IMG/VR virus record: IMGVR_UViG_3300020473_000011
Coordinates: 217,558-281,557 of that record
Origin: a virus
Length of the DNA: 64,000 bases
Reading direction: 5' to 3' (one strand)
Below, in pieces: positions 6,323 through 16,000 of this stretch. The translations under genes and the position numbers were made by a program. How positions within the stretch are numbered: position 1 is the stretch's first letter; the number at the start of each line of letters is the position of its first letter. The notes below the pieces were generated by a model that searched no databases, was not told the origin of the DNA, and saw only the letters and a program-made list of their open reading frames with translations.

Positions 6323-6745
6323 CTACCTCAAGGCTACTACATTAGCATGTCTCATCTGTGACTCTAGGTCTGACACCTGACGGCGGCTTACCCATAGCTG
6401 ATAGACTAGGTTAGCCTCGCGTGTCACTGACTTATCCAGTTCGGCTTTGTACTCGTCGCGCTCTTCGCGGTAGCGTTCCTTAGCGCCTTCCTGTTCCTTA
6501 ATATTACTACGATACTTCTCCTTTTGGGTAGGTGTGGCTTGCCCTGCTTTTTGTTTCGCAGCGTTCTTCAAGTCTTTTATACGCTGAATGACGCTAGGGT
6601 AGTGGTAAGCTGTACTTAGGCCAACGCCTGCTTCCTCTTCCACTGCCTTAGCCGATAGCTTCCGTTTAGCTTCCACGCGAATAGGCGTACCGCTCTGTAT
6701 GCGCGTAATCGCGTCAAATAGTTCTCTTTCAGTAGATTCACTCAT
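6323..6745 (-). CDS. ginD: GinD-like small helix-turn-helix / coiled-coil protein
   Basis: The product has 140 residues from ATG 6745, with AGGTGG five bases upstream. A GTG nine bases earlier is less likely. An HTH-like segment (SAKAVEEEAGVGLSTAYHY, about residues 31-49) is followed by a long charged helix (EKYRSNIKEQEGAKERYREE onward). It directly follows three recombinase genes. In GInt islands the fourth gene of ginABCD encodes a small helix-loop-helix protein needed for integration and excision, and TnpC of Tn554-type elements has a similar size and role. The assignment rests on gene order, size and fold type. Confidence 0.75.
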   Translation of the reverse strand: MSESTERELFDAITRIQSGTPIRVEAKRKLSAKAVEEEAGVGLSTAYHYPSVIQRIKDLKNAAKQKAGQATPTQKEKYRSNIKEQEGAKERYREERDEYKAELDKSVTREANLVYQLWVSRRQVSDLESQMRHANVVALR

Positions 6746-6758
6746 CTTTACCACCTAA

Positions 6759-8834
6759 TTAGTTCGTGAAAGGTTCAAAAGCTACGTTGGCTTTCTGTAG
6801 CATGTGTTCAATCATTTTGATCTGCATCGTGCCTGAGTACATGATCAAGTTACCGCCTGCAAAGTCTTCGGCATTCTTTTGGTCGTCACATAGCTCTTTA
6901 TGAAGGTCTAGTAACAGTTCGAAGCTTTCGTCAGTATAAATCTGGCTGTCGCAATCCATACAAAGAGCAGGGTTGCTCTCATTGTCCATGTTGCACTTGT
7001 AGCCGCTTGAGCAGTAGCCTGCACCTGCCGCATGAATGCTTATCTCGCCTTTCTTGATAAGCTTTTTCAGACCTTCCACTGACTGGTACATTTTGGGCAT
7101 TTTATCACGTGAAGCTACGATGGACTCGCCTTTTTTGCCGTACAAGGGCTTGTCTGTATTATACAAGTTGTCTGCAATTTTAGCCTGCATGTTCAAGCGT
7201 TCATCTAGGATTTGACTAATAAGCTCTAACTGCGACTTACTATCCTTATTCGCGTCAAAGAAACCCGCGAAGGCTGCGTGGTTTGCATAGTGACGCGACA
7301 TGTCTGCACAAAGATGTTTGAACTGTTGCTTTATGGCAGACACCGACGCTAAGTCATGGCGAACTGCAAATACAGCTAAGCTACGGCGCAGTTGATGTAG
7401 CGATAATTGCCATACACTACCAACGAGAATTGGGTCTGATGCCAAAGTTGGATTCAAACGCTTGTACTCTTCTACGTCATCAGCTGTAACGCGGTAGCCG
7501 CACGCGTCGCTCACTGCTTGTGTATACTGGCTATTGTGCGCAGGCAACTCTGTAGGCGGCACACCTGCCCGTTGATTCGCTACCCATAAATGGTCGCGTA
7601 GCGTTTCAATCTCCGCAGCTTTAGGGTGACCTTCATCAATGAATTTTTGGCAACGGCCTTGAATGGGCTTTGCTAAGATAGCCGCAGTTTCTATGGCCTT
7701 TTTAGTGATAGGCGCTGTCACCCAAACATCAGGCGTACCCTGATGTGAGTTAGACATCTTATGTGTTACCGACTTAATCAAAGGGACGTTTGTGTTGTTG
7801 TAATTTGCGATGTAGTAGCTGTCTGGTTTAATCTCATAGGCGTCACTACTGCGCATACCCGTATACGCCACACAGGCCACAAAACAAGTTACTTGCGCTC
7901 TGTTGTAAAGTACTGTGTAAGCACGGAATAACGCATTAGGTGCATTTATCGGTGCTGCAATAGCTTTTAGCTCTTCGTAAAGCTTTGTGCCTTTTAGACC
8001 GTCCTCAATGATAGCGCGTGATTCACGGGGTGTACGACTGTTAATTGCACGCGCCTTAACCTCGACCCCTTTTTCAATACAAGCAGTTACGCCCGCATCA
8101 TAATTCTGGTACAGTTCCGCTTGAACACGTGCTAGCACTGAGGCTTCTGCCCAGTAGCGTTCGATTGAATCGTCTAAGTGATTCAAAAGACTTGCGTAAA
8201 CGTTCGTAGGCAAGGCAGGGTACTGCCTAATTAGCTGCTTATCGTCTGCGCCAATTGCCTTGGCGCTCAACGGGTTTACACCTAGTGTTGGAACGCGAAA
8301 CGGTAATAAGCTCTCTAGGTTCTCTAGGTGCGATAACAGTGCGTTATAGCCACTTATTGATTGGGCTGATAAGTTCTTACTGGCCAAGTGTACTGCTAGG
8401 TTATCAAACACCTGCGTATTGCAAAGGGCTGCAAACGACGAGTGCTGTTCCTTGTCTAAGAAGGATGCCATGCTTTTAGCGTTAGAAAGCAGCCCTGAGA
8501 TAGAACCCGCTTTAAGCAGGCGCGTCGATCCCGCTGGTGCTCGAAGAAACGTGTAGATGATTGACTTAACTTCGGCTCTAAGTGCTGGGTTCTTAATCTT
8601 CTCAAAGCGAAAGATCAGCTTATTTCCATTTTTCAGCGATTTCTGCTGATTCAAGTCCCATATATCATCTGCAAACGTAACTACTTCGCCATTGGGGAAA
8701 GCGGCTACGGTGATGCTCTTTTGCTTGTCGTCACTCAGTGGGCTTTTTAGCTCACCAAGGTTGATAAAATCAACCTTGCCCTCAAAGACTACATTTGCGT
8801 CATCTGTGACGTGAAGCTGTGTGGCTGCACCCAT
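6759..8834 (-). CDS. ginC: GinC-like large tyrosine recombinase
   Basis: This 691-residue protein has a C-terminal-half tyrosine recombinase domain. TGMRSSDAYEI gives the first catalytic Arg, LHQLRRSLAVFAVRHD gives the His-x-x-Arg box, and a terminal His-Tyr occurs in SRHYANH. It continues into a cysteine cluster (CSSGYKC, then CMDCD) that probably binds zinc. It is far longer than a typical integrase (about 300-450). It is third in a run of three recombinase genes, starts 1 nt after the stop of the second, and is followed by ginD. This matches the third integrase of GInt islands. It presumably acts in a joint synaptic complex with the other two. Confidence 0.82.
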   Translation of the reverse strand: MGAATQLHVTDDANVVFEGKVDFINLGELKSPLSDDKQKSITVAAFPNGEVVTFADDIWDLNQQKSLKNGNKLIFRFEKIKNPALRAEVKSIIYTFLRAPAGSTRLLKAGSISGLLSNAKSMASFLDKEQHSSFAALCNTQVFDNLAVHLASKNLSAQSISGYNALLSHLENLESLLPFRVPTLGVNPLSAKAIGADDKQLIRQYPALPTNVYASLLNHLDDSIERYWAEASVLARVQAELYQNYDAGVTACIEKGVEVKARAINSRTPRESRAIIEDGLKGTKLYEELKAIAAPINAPNALFRAYTVLYNRAQVTCFVACVAYTGMRSSDAYEIKPDSYYIANYNNTNVPLIKSVTHKMSNSHQGTPDVWVTAPITKKAIETAAILAKPIQGRCQKFIDEGHPKAAEIETLRDHLWVANQRAGVPPTELPAHNSQYTQAVSDACGYRVTADDVEEYKRLNPTLASDPILVGSVWQLSLHQLRRSLAVFAVRHDLASVSAIKQQFKHLCADMSRHYANHAAFAGFFDANKDSKSQLELISQILDERLNMQAKIADNLYNTDKPLYGKKGESIVASRDKMPKMYQSVEGLKKLIKKGEISIHAAGAGYCSSGYKCNMDNESNPALCMDCDSQIYTDESFELLLDLHKELCDDQKNAEDFAGGNLIMYSGTMQIKMIEHMLQKANVAFEPFTN

Positions 8835-8835
8835 C

Positions 8836-10584
8836 CTATACCTCCAAACTTAGTGTAGATTTCGCGTAGGAACGCCAAAATTTGTGGATTCCTTCGCTGA
8901 ACAGCTTAGATTCTGCGGCTTTTACGTTATCTTTAACGAACAAAGCAAGCAGGCTCTCAATTCTTGCCAACAACTTACCCTTTGATTTCTCGAAGTGGTC
9001 GGCATCCTTGTACTTACTTGAAGACGCAAGAACGACTTCTTTGTAAGACAACAATTGGTAGGCATCGTCGATAGTGTCAACTAGCGCATAGTTGCTGCAC
9101 GTTAGGCAGCTATCAAACATCGTACACGGCATTTCCTCAGCACTGGCTAGACCAAGCTTCTCAAGGATAGGCGCATGTTTGCGTTGTGATTTAGTTGGGT
9201 TTGCACCCTCATACGGGTTAGAACAACGACCGCCCGATGGTACAGCCTCATTCTTTTTGTACTTCTGGTTTATGGCATCCAGCGGTAGTAGCTCAATACC
9301 AAGCTCGTCAGCAAGTTCTTGCTTGGCCTCGTCGACCGTCAAACCCTTACCGAGTTTACTTAATACTGTGATGGCTGCGTGTGACTGCTCGTAGTTCTCC
9401 GCTTCGTTACCACTGCCGAGGTAGTGCTCAACTGCGACGCCTGTTGAGTGCCCAGCGTCTTTTGCAGCGGCTACGATACCTGCTGCTCTGGTAGCTGTTT
9501 GGAAACGGTTTTTACGGAAGCGCTCGGCACTAAGCATTAGCTTGGAACCATCGTCAGCCTGTACCTTAAAATGTCTGAATAACATATCAGACACAGCGGT
9601 GATGAAGTTCATCACAGGCTGAACAATCTTGCCGTTGACTTGTAAGAAACTAAATAACTTCCCATCAGCTGCGGGATTATGCTTTGTATTCTCTAACAGT
9701 AGCTCTACCAGTGCTATCTCACGAGGTGTAGACATTAAGCGCGAAACATCATGGTTCGCACGTGCTTTATGCGCATTGATCTCATAGACTGTGCTCGACT
9801 TAGATTTTTTGCGCGTGATACAGTCAATTGTTAGGCTCTGCAATACAGCCGTATTTAGACCTGTGTATAGCGATAAGCGGAACATGCCTAGGGTACTTAA
9901 TAGCCACCAAGCTGTCCCTTTAGCCTCTGGTACGTTATAAGAAAAATTGCGGTCATTAGCCCTCAAACTAAACGTGCTACCGTTAGGGTTGGCTTTCAAT
10001 TGCTTAGACAGCTGGTCGTGCAAGTCACAAACCGCTTTCTTTAGGCAGCGTTGCTCGGTCTGAGAGTAAGCGCGGCGTACCTCACGACCACCACGTTTAA
10101 CAAAAGGCGGCGTGGCTCCTATGATCGGCTTAGGGTCAATACCCGCGACCACCAGTAGCTTCTTGTAAGCTGACCAGTCCCCCCATGCGGTTGATTGCTT
10201 GTAGCGTACCCGAGGGTCACGTACTTTTTGAGTCCAGTACTCAATGACCGCGTTACCACCTTCTGGTGAATCTAGGCTTACTTCTAATTCGTCACTTAGG
10301 GCTGTGAGTTTGCACCAGCGCTTATACGTTGACTTAATAGTGCTTGCGCTATTTGTCGCTGTCGTAACCCATTCCCATAATGCGTTAACGATGTGCTGGC
10401 GTGCTGGCACAAGCTCAGCATGCACGTCGCAATTTAGATGGTAAAGATGTGATACAGCCACTTCGTAATTTTCCCCGCTTGGAAGCGTTACCTTACGCGA
10501 TTGTGCGTGCATTGGTAAAGCCAGCGCTGTAGGCTTACTCGGGGCTTTTAAACTTGATGCACGTGATCGACTAATTCTTCGCAT
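8836..10584 (-). CDS. ginB: GinB-like tyrosine recombinase with altered active site
   Basis: This 582-residue protein has tyrosine-recombinase-like C-terminal boxes. The TGL box, normally TGLR, reads YTGLNTAVLQSL, so the first catalytic Arg appears to be Asn. The second box reads RFRKNRFQTATRA, and the third reads AGHSTGVAVEHYL with the His and nucleophilic Tyr. A cysteine cluster (CSNPYEG, later CTMFDSCLTC) near the C-terminus may bind zinc. It overlaps the first recombinase gene by 14 bases. It is the second member of a three-recombinase operon as in GInts. The missing Arg suggests it may have a structural or regulatory role, or may cut poorly alone. Confidence 0.78.
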   Translation of the reverse strand: MRRISRSRASSLKAPSKPTALALPMHAQSRKVTLPSGENYEVAVSHLYHLNCDVHAELVPARQHIVNALWEWVTTATNSASTIKSTYKRWCKLTALSDELEVSLDSPEGGNAVIEYWTQKVRDPRVRYKQSTAWGDWSAYKKLLVVAGIDPKPIIGATPPFVKRGGREVRRAYSQTEQRCLKKAVCDLHDQLSKQLKANPNGSTFSLRANDRNFSYNVPEAKGTAWWLLSTLGMFRLSLYTGLNTAVLQSLTIDCITRKKSKSSTVYEINAHKARANHDVSRLMSTPREIALVELLLENTKHNPAADGKLFSFLQVNGKIVQPVMNFITAVSDMLFRHFKVQADDGSKLMLSAERFRKNRFQTATRAAGIVAAAKDAGHSTGVAVEHYLGSGNEAENYEQSHAAITVLSKLGKGLTVDEAKQELADELGIELLPLDAINQKYKKNEAVPSGGRCSNPYEGANPTKSQRKHAPILEKLGLASAEEMPCTMFDSCLTCSNYALVDTIDDAYQLLSYKEVVLASSSKYKDADHFEKSKGKLLARIESLLALFVKDNVKAAESKLFSEGIHKFWRSYAKSTLSLEV

Positions 10585-11842
10585 GACCTTCCCCTAGTAA
10601 AGCTATTTCAAGTTCACGGTCACGAGCCTCAGCGATGTATCGTGCTGCGTCGTTACCATTTACGAAGTCTAGGTAGTCCATTAAGGTTTTAACGTCCTCG
10701 TGACCCATCCAGCGCTGTAGAACACTAAGCGCACTGCCACTGTTCATTGTTTCCAATAGCTCAGATAGGCGGTGTGTTGCATACGTCGAGCGTAAATCGT
10801 GGAATGAATACTCGAATGGGTTTGAGGTTTCGGCGCGTATCAGGTCAACCACGCGACGAAAGCCTTTGTACGCAGCTGACTGACCGAAGCCTAGACCTTT
10901 CTGAGTAATGAATAATGGTATGTTACCGCCGTCAAACGCGTCGCTTGCTTCAAATAGCGCACGGCGCTTCTTGTGTTTCTCTGATGAGCGGTAATCTAAA
11001 AGTTTGTTGTTTAACCAGTCAGGCATTTCGATTGGGCGGTCTTTGTTGCCCTTAGTTTCGTTACCACCTGTACTTAAACCAATCCAGACTTCGTTACCAC
11101 CTGATAGCTTAGCGTCGACTAATTTCTCTGTGTACGTAGCAACTTCGGTAATACGCATGCCTGTAAACAACGACAGCTGAACCATCAATTGAGTTTCTTC
11201 GTTTGCACGTACTAGGTAATCCCCCAATAAGCGTAGGTCTGACAAGGTTAAAGGACGTAGCACACGACCCCCTTGTTTCTTACCACCGACAATACGTAGG
11301 TCAGTACTATCAACCACAATTTTCTTAGTGGCCATCGTATCGCTTTTAAGGTTGTGGGTGAGTGATTCACAGCGGAATGGGGCGCGGCGTTGGTCATATT
11401 CGAATACGCCCTCATACAGCGCCCATTTGTAAAAACTCACGACAACATTCATGTAGCTTTTAGCTGTAGACGCAGCTAACGTACCGCCATCAACGGCAGC
11501 TTGCAGCGTATCTCTGAAAACGTAAGTAGGGCGCGTAGACGGCGTCGTACCAAACGTAAACCAATCAAAGTTGTTAATCTCTAAGAATCGGCAGTAGAAG
11601 AGTAAAGCTGTAGCTGTACTAGATAAACTCTTTAGGTTCTTACGCAGCTTACGGTCGAAGAAGTACATCACCGCCTCTTGAACGATTTCACCTTCTCCAT
11701 TGAATAAAACTGGGAACCTATCAATCGTACGTGATACCTCATCGCTGAACACGGCCAACAGTTCGCCAGCGTCTTCTGTGATCTCAACCGATTTATGCAA
11801 CGGCATATCGGTAATCCAATGTAGGTAAGCTTCTTGTGTCAT
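10571..11842 (-). CDS. ginA: GinA-like tyrosine recombinase (integrase)
   Basis: This 423-residue protein has an N-terminal SAM-like DNA-binding region and a complete C-terminal catalytic set: Arg230 (FTGMRITEV), a Lys near 268, His348/Arg351 (FHDLRSTYATH), His381 (GHEDV) and the Tyr390 nucleophile (LMDYLDF). It catalyses DNA strand exchange through a 3'-phosphotyrosine. Its ATG overlaps the stop of the upstream 375-codon gene (ATGA), and its end overlaps the next recombinase, so all are made from one mRNA. It is the most canonical of the three recombinases and the likely main cleaving subunit. Confidence 0.9.
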   Translation of the reverse strand: MTQEAYLHWITDMPLHKSVEITEDAGELLAVFSDEVSRTIDRFPVLFNGEGEIVQEAVMYFFDRKLRKNLKSLSSTATALLFYCRFLEINNFDWFTFGTTPSTRPTYVFRDTLQAAVDGGTLAASTAKSYMNVVVSFYKWALYEGVFEYDQRRAPFRCESLTHNLKSDTMATKKIVVDSTDLRIVGGKKQGGRVLRPLTLSDLRLLGDYLVRANEETQLMVQLSLFTGMRITEVATYTEKLVDAKLSGGNEVWIGLSTGGNETKGNKDRPIEMPDWLNNKLLDYRSSEKHKKRRALFEASDAFDGGNIPLFITQKGLGFGQSAAYKGFRRVVDLIRAETSNPFEYSFHDLRSTYATHRLSELLETMNSGSALSVLQRWMGHEDVKTLMDYLDFVNGNDAARYIAEARDRELEIALLGEGHAKN

Positions 11843-12966
11843 ACTACTGCTGCCTTTTTAAAGTCGTCTAGTGTCCAAGTATCAAAGTAGCCTTCGTTAC
11901 CGTCACCCTCACAGGCCGCATAGGCCATCTGGCCGTAGCCATAACAGTTGAACTCACAATTAACGAGGTCGGCACTATCGGCAAGGTCAGTGTGTGTTTT
12001 ACGGTCGTATTCTTCCATGCCCATTGCTTGGATGGGGCACTCTTCGTCACAGCCTTCTGGCGTTATTAAATGGTTATCTTTTACGTAGGTTTCCATGACG
12101 CGTTGCGTGGCGTCGCCGAAGACTCCCGCTACGAACTCTTCGCGCGTTTCAGTACGCATACCGCTGCCTGATTCAAAGGTTGGAACGTCTAAGCCTGTGT
12201 TAGATTCGAAGAACTCAAGGTACGTCGTTATGTTGTCTTTTAGCGGCTCACCTGTACGCTTGGCGTAAGTCGATTTGTCGTAACCTGTGTCACGAAAGTC
12301 GCTCTCTACGTACTCAGCGCCTGACCATTCTTTAATAACGGCGAGTATAAATTTTTGACGGAAGCCGTCTTTGTTTTCGGGATCGACGTACTTAGTAAGG
12401 ATTGCGTGCAGCTCGTCGAAATGGTCTGCCGTGACTTCAATAGGCTGCTCACTTGCTGCTTGAAAGTCGTTGAATGTCCAGTCTTGAAAGTCAGCATTCT
12501 CAACAAAGCTATCCCGTAGGGCAGTGCCTAGTTGCGTGTAGCCCACAAAAATTGACTCTAACGCTAATTCTTCGGCATCTGTTTCAGCTTCGGCTCCCAT
12601 AATGTACTTGTGAGCTTCTTCGTGATTTAAAGGACGCTTTTTGTCGTATGACATGCCCAAAAAGTTTTTACGCACATAGTGCTGAACAAAGCTACTCGTT
12701 AGTGAATGTAGGAACTGGTAGACCGCCTCGTCGTAGCGTAGGTACTGACGGCATAGGTCTGTGAGATATACGTCGGGACGTACGTCACTTTCCATTAAGC
12801 ATAGTTCTTTGAATGTCGTAGCATCGTCGGCATCTGGCCATACTTCTGTAACGTAGCTAACAAACTTTTGGAATGCGAAGCCTTTCTTACCTGTTTCGTA
12901 AAACTTAGCTAGTCCAGCTTCTATCTTTTCTAAATCTTCTAACGTAACGACTCTTAACGTGGTCAT
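11839..12966 (-). CDS. Unknown 375-residue protein heading the gin operon
   Basis: This is the first gene of the operon. It is very acidic and aromatic (for example YVTEVWPDADDATTF and EYVESDFRDTGYDKSTY), with a C-terminal cysteine group (CDEECPIQA, later CEFNCYGYGQMAYAACEGD). It overlaps ginA by four bases (ATGA), which implies coupled translation and a role connected with recombination, such as an accessory factor or DNA mimic. The sequence itself shows no domain I know. It is transcribed from a sigma70-type promoter whose spacer contains the TATGGAAA repeats also found at the far end of the operon. Confidence 0.75.
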   Translation of the reverse strand: MTTLRVVTLEDLEKIEAGLAKFYETGKKGFAFQKFVSYVTEVWPDADDATTFKELCLMESDVRPDVYLTDLCRQYLRYDEAVYQFLHSLTSSFVQHYVRKNFLGMSYDKKRPLNHEEAHKYIMGAEAETDAEELALESIFVGYTQLGTALRDSFVENADFQDWTFNDFQAASEQPIEVTADHFDELHAILTKYVDPENKDGFRQKFILAVIKEWSGAEYVESDFRDTGYDKSTYAKRTGEPLKDNITTYLEFFESNTGLDVPTFESGSGMRTETREEFVAGVFGDATQRVMETYVKDNHLITPEGCDEECPIQAMGMEEYDRKTHTDLADSADLVNCEFNCYGYGQMAYAACEGDGNEGYFDTWTLDDFKKAAVV

Positions 12967-12997
12967 AGGAATACTCTAAAGCTACATCAATAACTTT

Positions 12998-13050
12998 ATT
13001 ATATTCCATACTTTCCATAATTACAATAAGGCTACATTACTTTCCATAGA
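12998..13050 (-). promoter_or_regulatory. Promoter of the gin operon with TATGGAAA operator repeats
   Basis: On the minus strand TTGTAA (13021-13026), a 17-bp spacer and perfect TATAAT (12998-13003) form a near-consensus sigma70 promoter. Two direct repeats of TATGGAA fill the spacer (13004-13010 and 13013-13019), and a third, in TTCTATGGAAA, lies upstream (13040-13050). The same motif recurs beyond the operon terminator, suggesting autoregulation by a gin product. Confidence 0.75.
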
Positions 13051-13051
13051 A

Positions 13052-16000
13052 TTAGGCTAGGTTACCCCATATAACGTACCCGTATTCGGTATCTCCCAGC
13101 GTATAACGGCGATATAGCCAGCTACCGTCATCAGGGTCTCTGTACAGGATAGGCTCAACCACACCGTTTCGTATTGCCTCGATCATAGCTGCACGTGGTG
13201 AGTAAGTTCCTCGTGCTGTTCCGTTTTGCACTTTCTCGATCAACTCTTCACGGTACTTAGTACGCAAGTCACGTAACCACTGCATCAGGTCAATCTGAAC
13301 GATACCTGCCTTATAGCGTCGGAAGTCCTCACTTCGGAACTTAATAGGCAAGTTAACATCAACCCTGTCATGGAACGGCAATGGCTTCATAAGTGAGTAG
13401 TCGATGCTATCAAGCACAGTGGCCATATCAACAGCATACTCTACAAACAGGTCATCAGACTTAGCCACGGCCGCTTGCTTATAGCGGTCAATAATATCGA
13501 ACGTTGGAAGAATATTACCGACTAGCTTCGCGTAGTCAGCCGTGTCCATCGGCTTCATCATACGGTAGTGCATGTTCGCAACAGGGTCACTGAGCAGGTA
13601 CTGCTCGTAAGCTTGGCCAACGGCATTCACCATATCTTGGTAACTCGCGTACTTAGAGTGCAGCACGCCACCTGCTTCGGCACCTGTTGCCTGTGCGTAC
13701 GCTTCATCAATACGCGCGTCACTCAAGCCCATTGCCTTCAATGAACTGTAGAGCGAAGCAAGACCTTGCTCGTACTGCTCGTACAGACGGTCTAAGCGTT
13801 TTGCACTCACAGACTCTTGGTCATACTCGTCGTACAACGCAGTGTCACCTAGGTTAGACTGATCGAACTTATTGTAGCTCTCCGTGTCGCCTAGCCCTGC
13901 TTGTGCTACATCGGCGAATAGCTCGCCTTGCCCTAGCTGATACTGTTTCAGGCGCATGTAGTGTGCCTTTGACACCTCTTTTGCTTGTGCAAAGAACATA
14001 TCAGCTTGTGTAACGCTTAACCCAGCTTGCAGTAGTGCATTGTAGATTTCAGGCGCAACCAAGTCAGACTGTACTAGCTTGTTGTAAATAGCGCTGTCGC
14101 TTTCCAGTGATTGCTTGTAGCTCTGGTATGAGTCTGTTGTCTCTGCCAGCGCTTGACGCATAGCATGGTAGAACTCCGTCATACTCTCAGGCTTTTGTGC
14201 ATACCACTGATTACCAAACCAGTTCTCGCGCATGACCTTAACGACCTCGTCGTGCTCTTTCTCAGACAAGGCGACCTTTTGTTGTTTGAAGTCCCAGTGG
14301 TCGATAGCCACTTCGGTCAAGTTTGCGACCCACTTCTGGTATAGCTGACTTTCGCTCGGCGCAGCAAGTCTCTCAAAATCAAGACTATCAGCCAGCTTTG
14401 TGATCGTCTTGCGTAGCACAATCTCAATCTTCTTCGCGATACTCGACACATTCTGTGGATTAATACGCTTCATATCTGTAATGCGTATATCCGACGATGA
14501 TACCTTGTCCCGCAACCCGATTGGTCGGTCGTTCAACAGACTGTAGCCACGGCCATCACGTCGCATCGCTATCCAAAAGTCGGTCGACACTATATCGCGT
14601 ATTGGTACATACGCCTTGTTGGCTGCATGACCCAGTGGCACACCCACTGGGAGTGATAAGCTATAGGCCGTTGACGTTGGACGTACATGCGGTGTAAAGC
14701 GCTTTTTAATGTCCGTCTTTGTCGCCATTTCTGACGTCAGTGTTTGATAGAACTTAGTGTGTGTTGCGTAACGGCTTTCACTTAGCTGGTGGTAGCCCGT
14801 ACCACTAAATACTTCGCTGTAGTTGTCCAGCTGTTCAAAATGGATCGCGTTAGAGAATACGTCGAACGGTGACCACTTCGTGTAGGTCACATCAGCATTA
14901 ACATACTCTGACTCTATGCGGATAAAATCTTTATTCACGTAGTCATGCGCTTGTGCATTACGCAAGCGTATTACATCGGTAATTTTCACGTCTGGACGCG
15001 TCCGTACATCTTGGTCATACCGACGGTTCACGTCGACAGCTGAGACCTCAAGCTGCACCGAGTGGATAATACGACTTAACGTATGTTGGTCGTAGCGCTG
15101 TGTCCATTTTGGTAAACGGTAGTTCTCCACAAATGTTCGGGTAGGGATGACCCAGCGGTCAGTCTCAACCGTAACAGGTATACGTTGACCCATCGCACTT
15201 TGTTTGTACAGTACGGATGAACCCACGCCTTTTATTTGGTCGAGCATCTTAACCCACGCACTACCTACAATGCTGATTGATGGCGCTGTCGGCATCATAA
15301 CTTGATGGTAGCGTGCGCCCTGCATCATTGGTGCCGCATGCTGCTGAGGTTTGACCCATTGCTCACCCGTCATACGCACAGCTGTGCTGGTGGTCGGATT
15401 AACCTGCTTAGTCAGAATATCTTGTGACAAACTCAATGAGTCCGTTTTCTTCTTGATAAGCTCAAGCTCTTGGGTTCCCATTATCTGGTCTGTACTTGCA
15501 CGGTACGGCGACTGTATATGACTGCGCCCTAAGCTCTGCGAGATATGACCGTAGTCTTGCAACCAGTTCGGCAGCCCATAAGGGAACGTATGGCGGAATT
15601 TAGGGAACCAGTACTCAGCCTTTTGAGACAGCGTACTTCTAAAGCCCGTCAGTGAATCGAACTTAACTTCTTGTAGGTTAAGACTCGCCTTAGCAACTTT
15701 CATTTCAATACTTTTCAGACGCATAGAGTCTGCTTGCGACCACGGGGTCAGCTCTATTCGCTGAGTTACATAGCGCGTCAGTGCCTTTCGGCCATTGATG
15801 AGCTGTAGTGACCCCGATACATGGAAATCACTCTTAGTCATCGTCAGTGCAAACGGCTGGAACTTCGACATGTATGTCGTGCTCATGAATTTACCGTCAC
15901 GTGGCTTATAACCCTTCACGGTCTTAACGCGCATGTGTCGCCCAAGTGCATCAGTCACACTCGGGATCTTCATGTGCTTGTAATGCTCCGTCGTTGCTTT

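Noticed and set aside
6323-11842. RIT element (recombinase in trio) or Tn554-type transposon
   Set aside because: Three recombinases plus a small HTH gene fits GInt best. Tn554 has two recombinases plus TnpC, and RIT elements lack the fourth gene. The alternative is not excluded without a phylogeny.
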